Under the pieces are notes generated by a model, which saw only the letters and a list, made by a program, of their open reading frames with translations, was not told where the DNA came from and ran no database searches. The position numbers were made by a program, and so were the translations under genes. Positions 27,982 to 35,082 of a stretch of DNA of 64,000 nucleotides are shown one piece after another; the first letter of the stretch is position 1; every line of letters starts with the position of its first letter. The DNA comes from Mycobacteroides franklinii (GTDB taxonomy: Bacteria > Actinomycetota > Actinomycetes > Mycobacteriales > Mycobacteriaceae): positions 168,024 through 232,023 of the forward strand of contig NZ_MAFQ01000004.1 of the NCBI RefSeq assembly GCF_002013895.1, written 5' to 3'.

Positions 27982-29025
27982 TTACGCCAGTCCGGCGGAA
28001 ACCGACCGGCCCGCCGACTTCAGGTCATTGCACGCCTCGACGACACGCGCCGTCATGTTGGCCTCGGCCTTCTTCAGGTAGCTGCGCGGGTCGTAGGTCT
28101 TCTTATCGCCCACCTCGCCGTCGATCTTGAGCACACCGTCGTAGTTGGTGAACATGTGCGCGGCGATCGGGCGGGTGAACGCGTACTGGGTGTCGGTGTC
28201 GACGTTCATCTTCACCACGCCGTAGCGCAGCGAGTCCTCGATCTCCGACTTCAGCGAGCCCGAGCCGCCGTGGAAGACAAAGTCGAACGGCTTGGAGCCC
28301 TCCGGCAGACCCAGCTTGGCCGAGGCCACCTTCTGTCCCTCGGCGAGCACTTCCGGCTTGAGCTTGACGTTGCCGGGCTTGTACACACCGTGCACGTTGC
28401 CGAACGTGGCCGCCAGCAGGTAGTGGCCCTTTTCGCCGACGCCGAGCGCATCGACGGTCTTCTCGAAGTCCTCGGGGGTGGTGTAGAGCTTCTCGTTGAT
28501 CTCGGCCTCGACACCGTCCTCTTCACCACCGACGACGCCGATCTCCACCTCGAGAATGATGTGGGCCTTGACGGCGGCGGCCAACAGCTCCTGCGCGATG
28601 GTCAGGTTCTCGTCGATCGGCACCGCGGACCCGTCCCACATGTGCGACTGGAACAGCGGAGCCCGGCCGGCGTTGACACGCTCCTGGGAGATGGCCAGCA
28701 GTGGACGGACATAGGTGTCCAGCTTGTCCTTGGGGCAGTGGTCGGTGTGCAGCGCGACGGTGATGTCGTACTTGGCGGCGACGACGTGCGCGAACTCGGC
28801 GAGTGCGACCGCACCGGTCACCATGTCTTTGACACCCAGGCCCGAGCCGAACTCGGCTCCTCCGGTGGAGAACTGGATGATGCCGTCACTGCCGGCGTCC
28901 GCGAATCCCTTGATGGCGGCGTTGATGGATTCCGAAGACGTGCAGTTGATGGCCGGGAAGGCGAAGGAATGCTCCTTGGCCCGATTCAGCATCTCGGTGT
29001 AGACCTCGGGCGTCGCGATGGGCAC
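27982..29025 (-). CDS. fba: Class II fructose-bisphosphate aldolase
   Basis: This 347-residue zinc-dependent aldolase interconverts fructose 1,6-bisphosphate with glyceraldehyde 3-phosphate and dihydroxyacetone phosphate. Metal and substrate motifs are intact: ALHTDHCPKDKLD, LEVEIGVVGGEEDGV, VHGVYKPGNVKL and DFVFHGGSGS. The GTG at 29025 is chosen because GGAGGTCACCGAA, a strong ribosome site, lies just before it and the protein then begins PIATPEVYTEML as the M. tuberculosis enzyme does; the ATG at 29040 actually supplies the GG of that site. Confidence 0.96.
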   Translation of the reverse strand: MPIATPEVYTEMLNRAKEHSFAFPAINCTSSESINAAIKGFADAGSDGIIQFSTGGAEFGSGLGVKDMVTGAVALAEFAHVVAAKYDITVALHTDHCPKDKLDTYVRPLLAISQERVNAGRAPLFQSHMWDGSAVPIDENLTIAQELLAAAVKAHIILEVEIGVVGGEEDGVEAEINEKLYTTPEDFEKTVDALGVGEKGHYLLAATFGNVHGVYKPGNVKLKPEVLAEGQKVASAKLGLPEGSKPFDFVFHGGSGSLKSEIEDSLRYGVVKMNVDTDTQYAFTRPIAAHMFTNYDGVLKIDGEVGDKKTYDPRSYLKKAEANMTARVVEACNDLKSAGRSVSAGLA

Positions 29026-29135
29026 TTCGGTGACCTCCATGTCGGTTCTGAGCAGTCGGTTCTGGGCTCTGAGAAATCGCCCCTCACCATAAGCCAGGGA
29101 CGTTTCCATCATTTAGCGCCGGTACTGTTGGCGCC

Positions 29136-29843
29136 GTGATCCTGGCTTCGTCGACGACCACCCTGGCCCTCATGCCCAGCTTCCTGGACCCCACCAAGCT
29201 GCTGGCGCAGTTCGGGACGCTGGCATTGCTCGGGTTGCTGGTGGTGATCTTCGTGGAATCGGGTGTGCTGTTCCCGGTGCTGCCCGGCGACTCGCTGCTG
29301 TTCGTCGCGGGTCTTTTCGCCGCCAAACTGGCCGCCGGAGTCGCCGACGAGAGCATCCAGCAAGCCAACTTCCAGCTCTGGAAGCTGCTGGTCTTCATTC
29401 CCATCGCGGCCATCCTGGGCGGGCAAGTCGGCTACTGGATCGGGCGCGGCATCGGCACCTCCATGTTCAAACCCGACGCACGCTTCCTCAAACAGCGCTA
29501 CCTCGACGAGGCACATGCGTTCTTCGAGAAGAAGGGCCCCTTCGCCATCGTGATCGCACGATTCGTACCGATCGTGCGCACCCTGGCCCCGATCACCGCC
29601 GGCGCGGCCCGGATGAGTTACCCGATCTTCGCGCTGTACAACATCCTGGGCGCCGTCGTCTGGGGCGTCGGCCTGACCCTGTTGGGCTACTGGCTGGGCC
29701 AGTTCCAAGTCATTCAGAAGCTGCTCGAACCGATCTTCATCGTGATCGTGTTGGCCTCGGTGGCCCCGATGTTCTTCGAGTGGATGCGCCGCCGCAAGGC
29801 GGCCAAGGGCGCAGCGGGCTCCGAGACGCCGACCGAGGCCTGA
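29136..29843 (+). CDS. DedA family membrane protein
   Basis: The 235-residue membrane protein of the DedA/SNARE-associated family has ESGVLFPVLPGDSLLFVAGLFAA, GYWIGRGIG and the signature FAIVIARFVPIVRTLAPITAGAARMSY, where the Arg residues and the re-entrant loop are typical of lipid carriers or scramblases. DedA proteins move undecaprenyl phosphate or phospholipids across the membrane. It starts at a GTG (29136) and diverges from fba (Rv0364 position by memory). A TTTCGTCGA hairpin follows its stop. Confidence 0.9.
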   Translation: MILASSTTTLALMPSFLDPTKLLAQFGTLALLGLLVVIFVESGVLFPVLPGDSLLFVAGLFAAKLAAGVADESIQQANFQLWKLLVFIPIAAILGGQVGYWIGRGIGTSMFKPDARFLKQRYLDEAHAFFEKKGPFAIVIARFVPIVRTLAPITAGAARMSYPIFALYNILGAVVWGVGLTLLGYWLGQFQVIQKLLEPIFIVIVLASVAPMFFEWMRRRKAAKGAAGSETPTEA

Positions 29844-29845
29844 GC

Positions 29846-29865
29846 TTTCGTCGACATCGACGAAA
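29846..29865. terminator. Short hairpin after the DedA gene
   Basis: TTTCGTCGA and TCGACGAAA form an exact 9-base stem around CA, three bases after the DedA stop codon. It lies in the 79-base gap between convergent genes and may end transcription of the DedA gene; the loop is short, so the lower stem probably forms first. Confidence 0.45.
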
Positions 29866-29922
29866 TGTAGAGGTCTACCCGCACTTTCCGTGCAAAACGC
29901 AGATCTGGGCGTGCGGCCGGGT

Positions 29923-30354
29923 TCACAGCGAGGTGGGCTGGGTCTTCTCGAACTCGGTCACCTTGGCCCGGAAGGCATCCGGGAACGACGCGGACTTGCC
30001 GTCGACGGCGTGCACGTAGACCGTCTCACCGGTGATGAGATGTTCACCGCCACGGTGGATCTCGAAGTGGCAGGTCATGCTGGCCCGGCCCATCCGGGCA
30101 ATGCGTACCCCGATATCGACGGTATCGTCGAAGCGAGCCGACGCGTGATAGTCGATGACCGATTTCACCACGTACATGTGCTCGAAGACCCCATCGCCAC
30201 CGGCATTGCGCGCGCCGGTCAGCGCTGCCCAGTACTCGGTGAGCGCGACATCGAAGTACGCCAGGTAGTGAGCGTTGAAGACCACGCCCTGCATGTCCAC
30301 CTCGGCCCAGCGCACCCGCAGCGGATGAAAGAAGCTGAAATCCTCCCGCGCCAC
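29923..30354 (-). CDS. 4-hydroxybenzoyl-CoA thioesterase family protein
   Basis: This 143-residue single-hotdog acyl-CoA thioesterase has the catalytic loop VRWAEVDMQGVVFNAHYLAYFD, where Asp in EVDMQGVVFN is the usual 4HBT catalytic residue, followed by YHASARFDDTVDIGVRIARMG. The start is a GTG at 30354, one base after the stop of the GH76 gene, so the pair is coupled. The substrate is unknown. Confidence 0.88.
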   Translation of the reverse strand: MAREDFSFFHPLRVRWAEVDMQGVVFNAHYLAYFDVALTEYWAALTGARNAGGDGVFEHMYVVKSVIDYHASARFDDTVDIGVRIARMGRASMTCHFEIHRGGEHLITGETVYVHAVDGKSASFPDAFRAKVTEFEKTQPTSL

Positions 30355-30355
30355 G

Positions 30356-31453
30356 TCAGGCGACCACGTGTGCGGCTTCGAGCAGCATCCAACCGGACAG
30401 CTGCACCGACAAATCCCGCTCGGGAACCTTCGACGGATTGACCGCACCGGCCACGAACTGCGAAGCCGCCGACTGTGCGGTCGGCAGATCGGCCGACCGC
30501 GTCCAGTCCGCGCCGAACAACGGAAGATCCTCGACCGTCAGCCGATTGGCCCATGCGGCCTCCGCCGAGGCCAGCAAGATGTCCCGGGCCGTGGTGTGCG
30601 CATCGGCGTCCTGCGCCGAGTTCTCCGGGAGCGTGGTGACCACCAGCGCCAGATAACGGGCCAGAATGCCGTTGAACAGCCCGCCGTCTCCGCCGCCGCT
30701 GCCCCTGATGACCCCGTCGTCGGTCATCTGATCCCTGACCGCGTGGACCAGCCGATGCACGCGCTGGGCATGCCGCGACTCGGCGGTCCGCACCGCCAGC
30801 TCCGTCTCCAGCCCCAAAACCACACCCTGACAGTAGGTATAGGTGGCCCGTTCGAGGGTGCCGTCCTCTTGGATGCCATCGATCACCAGATGCGAGTCCG
30901 GGTCAACGAGAGTCTTGTCGATCCAGTCGGACATCACCTCTGCCCGCCACACTCTTCCGGTGCGCGCCAACACGATTGCCGCGGGCCCGTTGGCGGGGGT
31001 GTTGAAGAACCTGTCCTGCTTGCGCCACGGGATGCCACCCCCGTACTGCGGCATCCACGCGTCGAGGAACTGCTGCCGTAGGCGATTCAGCGCACGGGGA
31101 CGCTCCAGGCCCAGCAGCTCGGAGGCGCGCTGCATGGCCAGCGCCAACCACGCCATGTCGTCGTAGTACTGGTTGGTCCACATGAAGACATTGCGAAAGC
31201 GATGTGCGCGTTGCATGTCCGCGATGTGCTTGAGCCGATCCGGGCGCGGGTCACGCAGTTGCGCATCGATCAGGCAGTCCTGCAGATGCGCCTGCCACCA
31301 GTAGTGCCAGTTCTTGAACCAGGTGGCACCCGGCGCCGGCGGCCATGTGACGATGCCCAATTGCATCCCCGGCAGATGCCACAGCGACGAGAGATGCCGT
31401 GCGGTAATCGCGGCTTCGGCGCTACTGGCACGGTTAGCCCACAGCACATCCAT
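30356..31453 (-). CDS. Glycoside hydrolase family 76 (alpha-1,6-mannanase-like)
   Basis: The 365-residue protein belongs to GH76. The paired acidic catalytic residues are seen in NQYYDDMAWLALA (Asp-Asp), and GGIPWRKQDRFFNTPANGPAAIVLAR and LERATYTYCQGVVLGLETEL are family blocks. Bacterial GH76 enzymes cut alpha-1,6-mannan backbones; in mycobacteria the cellular target may be lipomannan-type glycans. No signal peptide is visible, so it may be cytosolic. It is Rv0365c-like by position. The thioesterase gene follows after one base. Confidence 0.87.
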   Translation of the reverse strand: MDVLWANRASSAEAAITARHLSSLWHLPGMQLGIVTWPPAPGATWFKNWHYWWQAHLQDCLIDAQLRDPRPDRLKHIADMQRAHRFRNVFMWTNQYYDDMAWLALAMQRASELLGLERPRALNRLRQQFLDAWMPQYGGGIPWRKQDRFFNTPANGPAAIVLARTGRVWRAEVMSDWIDKTLVDPDSHLVIDGIQEDGTLERATYTYCQGVVLGLETELAVRTAESRHAQRVHRLVHAVRDQMTDDGVIRGSGGGDGGLFNGILARYLALVVTTLPENSAQDADAHTTARDILLASAEAAWANRLTVEDLPLFGADWTRSADLPTAQSAASQFVAGAVNPSKVPERDLSVQLSGWMLLEAAHVVA

Positions 31454-31474
31454 GCACCCGATACTAGGCGGGGC

Positions 31475-32158
31475 TCACCACGCCCTGTTCAGGTCGCCAT
31501 GCTGGCGGATCCAGGCGTGCATGGCGATCCCCGCGGCGACCCCGGCATTGATGCTGCGCGTCGATCCGAACTGTGCGATCGAAACCGTCATCACCGCACC
31601 GCCTTTCGATGTATCGGTGACGCCCGGCCCCTCCTGTCCAAACACCATCAAACAGTCTGCGGGCAACTGTGCCGTCTCCAGCGGTACCGAGCCGGGCACG
31701 TTGTCGACGGCCACCACCGTCAGACCGGTCTGCTTGGCGTACTCGAGAAGCTCATCGGTGCTGTCATGGTGCATCAGGTGCTGATAGCGGTCGGTGACCA
31801 TGGCGCCACGGCGGTTCCAGCGCCGCCGGCCCACGATATGCACGGTGTGCACCGCGAACGCGTTGGCGGTGCGCACCACCGTCCCGATATTGGCGTCATT
31901 TTCAAAGTTCTCGATGGCGATGTGTAACCGATGCCGTCTGCTGTCGATATCGGCGACGATCGCGTCTCGCCGCCAATAGCGATAGGCGTCAACCACATTG
32001 CGGGCATCACCGTCACGCAAGAGTTCCGGGTCGTAGCGCGGATCTTCCGGTAGCGGCAGACCCCGATCCAGCGCCCAGGGCCCCACACCGTTGCCGGTGG
32101 CGCCCCACAAAGACGGCTCCGTGGGTCCGTCCTTGGGATCTTCCGAGTCCGCACTCAC
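31475..32158 (-). CDS. TrmH/SpoU family RNA 2'-O-methyltransferase
   Basis: The 227-residue SPOUT methyltransferase shows motif 1 AIENFENDANIGTVVRTANAF, motif 2 DCLMVFGQEGPGV and motif 3 MTVSIAQFGSTRSINAGVAAGIAMHAW, which form the SAM-binding knot. It would methylate a ribose in tRNA or rRNA. The GTG at 32158 overlaps the preceding lipoprotein stop by 4 bases (GTGA), replacing a longer frame that would overlap that gene. It corresponds to Rv0380c by position in H37Rv (memory). Confidence 0.9.
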   Translation of the reverse strand: MSADSEDPKDGPTEPSLWGATGNGVGPWALDRGLPLPEDPRYDPELLRDGDARNVVDAYRYWRRDAIVADIDSRRHRLHIAIENFENDANIGTVVRTANAFAVHTVHIVGRRRWNRRGAMVTDRYQHLMHHDSTDELLEYAKQTGLTVVAVDNVPGSVPLETAQLPADCLMVFGQEGPGVTDTSKGGAVMTVSIAQFGSTRSINAGVAAGIAMHAWIRQHGDLNRAW

Positions 32159-33054
32159 GAGTTCGTCCACACCGCGGCGTGCGTACCGATCACCGACAGC
32201 GTGCCCGCGAGCACCGCCGCATTGATCTCCCCCTGCAGACATAGCGAGGGCTGCAGCTGCACGGCATCAAGGGCAGCGTCCGGCAGCACCAGCACCGAGG
32301 CGCCGTAGACCGCACAGCTGCGCGGTAGGCCGGGCCCGGGCAGCGTCGGTGCCACCGTGACCATGAGCGGTCCGCCGCGGGCCGCCGATTCATCGCGATA
32401 GCGCGCCGCGACCCCCGAAATGTTCAGCCCCAGCAGCGAGTATCCGTTGCCGGTGAAGGCATTTGGATCACCCAAATCCACCTGGCTGATCTGCTGACCG
32501 TTGGCCCGCCAGGCCTCCATGCTCTTGGTGATGATCACCAAGCCCGAGTCATTCTGCGGCGTCGGTAGCAGACCCATCGGGTACGCCACCGGGTAGGCCA
32601 CGGTGGTTCCGGCAATACGGTCCTTGGCCGAGTACACGTACACGCCGCGCACCGCGCTCTGGTTTTGCATGGGCCCCAGGCACACCGTGCCGGTGAGCTG
32701 ATCTGGAGTCGGTGCGCTCAGGGGATGTATCGACAGATCGGTCAGCCCACCGCACCCGTTCAATGCTGGCACTTCCAGCGGATGTGCCAGCGAACCGTAC
32801 AGCCCGAAACGCAGATCCGCGGCGGCAGTGGGCTTCTCCCCCGGTTTGGCGGCCGCCCCCGTGATGTCGACCAGCACGTACCCGTTCTGGAATCGCAGAT
32901 TGGCGACACCGAGGTTCCAGCCCAGCACACTCTGTGTCTCGCCGACCTTCGCAGCCTGAGCGCCGTAGACCTGTTGTTTCTCAGGGTCTTTCGAGCAGCC
33001 CGTCAGGACCAGGACCCCGGCCAACAGAGCAACCAGGGCCCTCCGGAAGGTCAC
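32155..33054 (-). CDS. Conserved lipoprotein (Rv0381c-like by position)
   Basis: The 299-residue protein has a lipoprotein signal, ALLAGVLVLTGC, with Cys20 as lipidation site. The remainder is a beta-rich extracytoplasmic protein without recognised domain; NGCGGLTDLSIHPL and LPRSCAVYGASVLVL hold further cysteines. It starts at a GTG that overlaps the pyrE stop by 4 bases and ends with a 4-base overlap with the methyltransferase gene, so pyrE, this gene and the methyltransferase form a tight operon. Confidence 0.82.
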   Translation of the reverse strand: MTFRRALVALLAGVLVLTGCSKDPEKQQVYGAQAAKVGETQSVLGWNLGVANLRFQNGYVLVDITGAAAKPGEKPTAAADLRFGLYGSLAHPLEVPALNGCGGLTDLSIHPLSAPTPDQLTGTVCLGPMQNQSAVRGVYVYSAKDRIAGTTVAYPVAYPMGLLPTPQNDSGLVIITKSMEAWRANGQQISQVDLGDPNAFTGNGYSLLGLNISGVAARYRDESAARGGPLMVTVAPTLPGPGLPRSCAVYGASVLVLPDAALDAVQLQPSLCLQGEINAAVLAGTLSVIGTHAAVWTNS

Positions 33055-33623
33055 GATCCGGCCAGGCCGAGATCCGCCAGTCCCAGCACATACCGATAGG
33101 GAACACCTTCGGCGCGAATAGCCTCGGCGGCACCGGTGTCACGGTCGACGACGGTCGCCACCCCGATCACCGTGCCTCCGGCCTCACGGACCGCTTGCAC
33201 TGCGGTAAGCGCGGAACCGCCGGTGGTACTGGTGTCCTCGACCACCAGAACCTTCTGCCCGGCCACGTCGAATCCCTCGATAAGCCGTTGCATGCCATGG
33301 GCTTTCACCGACTTACGCACCACAAAAGCGTCGATGGGCCGTCCGCCGGCGTGCATGACGGCCGTCGCGACCGGATCAGCACCCAGAGTCAGCCCGCCAA
33401 CCCCGGCGTAGTCCCAGTCGCTGGTCAGCTCGCGTACCAGCCGCCCGATCAGGGCCCCGGCACGGTGATGCAGTGTGGCGCGACGCAGGTCGACGTAATA
33501 GTCGGCCTCCTTGCCCGACGACAAGGTCACCTTGCCGTGCACCACCGCGATATCGCGGACCAACGCCGCCAACTCGTCACGCTCGGCGACGTTGAGATCC
33601 GGTCCTAAATCAAGTTCTGCCAC
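33051..33623 (-). CDS. pyrE: Orotate phosphoribosyltransferase PyrE
   Basis: The 190-residue enzyme couples orotate to PRPP to give OMP in pyrimidine synthesis. The PRPP loop VLVVEDTSTTGGSALTAVQAV is intact and the SSGKEADYYVDLRRATLHHRAG region is typical. Start is a GTG (33623) inside the end of the upstream SDR gene (14-base overlap). It leads the pyrE-lipoprotein-methyltransferase set. Confidence 0.95.
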   Translation of the reverse strand: MAELDLGPDLNVAERDELAALVRDIAVVHGKVTLSSGKEADYYVDLRRATLHHRAGALIGRLVRELTSDWDYAGVGGLTLGADPVATAVMHAGGRPIDAFVVRKSVKAHGMQRLIEGFDVAGQKVLVVEDTSTTGGSALTAVQAVREAGGTVIGVATVVDRDTGAAEAIRAEGVPYRYVLGLADLGLAGS

Positions 33624-34491
33624 GACCCCGTCCTACCACGCTGTTGAATTTCCGCACCAAACCTCTTGGTATTAACCGTGTTACCGAAGTGATCGCCTTG
33701 TATTGCACGCCGGGAACACTGAGCACCTTACCGGCGGCGATGTCATGCAGGCACGCGTTGACCACGTCATCAACCTGGAGCCACATGAATTCCGGGATGG
33801 TGCCCATCTCAATTCCGGCCCGCTCGTGAAACTCGGTGTGGATGAACCCGGGGCACAACACGTGCATGCCAACGCCGGTGCCCAACAACCCGTTTGCCAA
33901 TCCTTCGGTGAAGGAGACCACCCAGGCCTTCGACGCCGAGTACGTCGAGCCGCGCCCGGAGACCAGGCCGGCTACGCTCGCCACATTGACGACGGTGCCG
34001 GTGCCCGCTTCGATCATCGAGGGCAGGGCCGCACGAGTCAGCTCCATGACGGCAGTGACATTCACGTCCAGCTGCGCGTGCAGCAGTTCGGGCGCCGCTA
34101 CCCAGAACTCGCCGGCAGTCGCGAATCCGGCGTTGTTGATCAACACCGACACGCCGGCCGCGAGGCGCTTGGCGACCCTTGCCCGATCGGTGGCATCGGC
34201 CAGGTCGGCGGGCAGCACCTCGGCATGTACACCGAATCGGCAGGCGAGCTCGTCGGCCAGCGCCCCCAGGCGCTGCTCATCACGGGCAACGAGCACCACG
34301 TCATATCCCTGCGAGGCGTACTTGCGAGCAAAACCGCCCCCCAGGCCCGAGGTGGGGCCGGTGATGAGCGCCACGGGGCGCACGGAATTCGTGTCAGCCG
34401 CGGATGAGCCAAGACCGTCAGGCGCGGATGAGCCGCTTGCGCGAAGACCATCAGGCGCGGATGAGCCGCTTGCGCGAAGACCGTCGACCAT
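33610..34491 (-). CDS. SDR family oxidoreductase with repeat-derived N-terminus
   Basis: This short-chain dehydrogenase has the cofactor motif ALITGPTSGLGGGFA, NNAG in VSVLINNAGFATAG, Ser in VVNVASVAGLVSG and the YxxxK motif STYSASKAWVV. From the ATG at 34491 it has 293 residues, of which the first 36 are coded by tandem 33-base units (GLRASGSSAPD repeated in frame). A GTG at 34383 would give a normal 257-residue SDR starting VRPVALITGP, so the repeat may be an in-frame extension or simply upstream DNA. It overlaps pyrE by 14 bases. Confidence 0.88.
   Translation of the reverse strand: MVDGLRASGSSAPDGLRASGSSAPDGLGSSAADTNSVRPVALITGPTSGLGGGFARKYASQGYDVVLVARDEQRLGALADELACRFGVHAEVLPADLADATDRARVAKRLAAGVSVLINNAGFATAGEFWVAAPELLHAQLDVNVTAVMELTRAALPSMIEAGTGTVVNVASVAGLVSGRGSTYSASKAWVVSFTEGLANGLLGTGVGMHVLCPGFIHTEFHERAGIEMGTIPEFMWLQVDDVVNACLHDIAAGKVLSVPGVQYKAITSVTRLIPRGLVRKFNSVVGRGRGRT
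34398..34487. repeat. Tandem 33-bp repeats at the SDR 5' end
   Basis: Two complete 33-base units (34422-34454 and 34455-34487) and one shortened unit (34398-34421, missing nine bases) share the core GCGGATGAGCC...TTGCGCGAAGACC. The unit and the deletion are multiples of three, keeping a frame open. The same core occurs alone at 14222-14246, so this is part of a dispersed repeat family. Confidence 0.75.
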
Positions 34492-34542
34492 GGTTGGTCA
34501 GCGTACCCGGCTGACCGGGCACTTCCTCTCGTCGCATAACCG

Positions 34543-34562
34543 GTACTAAAAGTTACTAGTAC
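34543..34562. promoter_or_regulatory. GTACTA-N8-TAGTAC palindrome upstream of mmpS-mmpL
   Basis: An exact 6-base inverted repeat with an 8-base spacer lies in the AT-rich gap between the divergent SDR gene and mmpS, about 52-72 bases before the mmpS ATG. The size and symmetry suit a TetR- or MarR-type operator, families known to control mmpSL pairs in mycobacteria. No such regulator gene is adjacent in this window. Confidence 0.5.
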
Positions 34563-34614
34563 AAATTGTTCGGAAATCGCCGCTTGCCCGAGTCAGCGTT
34601 GCTAGCATCGCGAA

Positions 34615-35082
34615 ATGCTCGACCGGGTAGTGGGGTGGCTCATAGAGCGTCAGCGCTGGATTTACCCGGTACTTATCGCATTGTGGCTCGCCGCGGGCAC
34701 CTACATAACCACCGCGCCGAAGGTTGCACTGCCGACCCCGGAGACCGCCCCGACCGCGCAACCCGTGAGCGCCATGTCGCTCAGCCAGCCCAAGACGGTC
34801 ACCTACGAGGTATCCAGCGGCGGAGCGCCCATCACGGTGTCCTATCTCGACGAAAAGGGCCAATCACGGCTCTTCAACGGCGCCGCGCCCTGGCGCACCA
34901 GCCTGACCACCAGCGATTTCGGATTCACCGCGGGCGTCACGGCGATATCCACCGGCACCGTGACCTGTCGAATCACCGTCGACGGCAAGGTCGCCGACGA
35001 GAAAACCGACACCAGCCGCACCCCTTCGGTGAGCTGCAATCTCGTCGCATTCCAAAAACTCGGCGCGCAAGGCGGTCACTGA
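34615..35082 (+). CDS. MmpS family transport accessory protein
   Basis: The 155-residue protein has a single N-terminal span (about residues 15-35) and a periplasmic domain of MmpS type: VTYEVSSGGAPITVSYLDEKGQ, then GAAPWRTSLTTSDFGF and CRITVDGKVADEKT, giving the small beta sandwich known from MmpS4. Two cysteines (TVTCRIT, SVSCNLV) could form a disulfide. Its stop shares one base with the mmpL start, so the two are coupled. Confidence 0.9.
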   Translation: MLDRVVGWLIERQRWIYPVLIALWLAAGTYITTAPKVALPTPETAPTAQPVSAMSLSQPKTVTYEVSSGGAPITVSYLDEKGQSRLFNGAAPWRTSLTTSDFGFTAGVTAISTGTVTCRITVDGKVADEKTDTSRTPSVSCNLVAFQKLGAQGGH

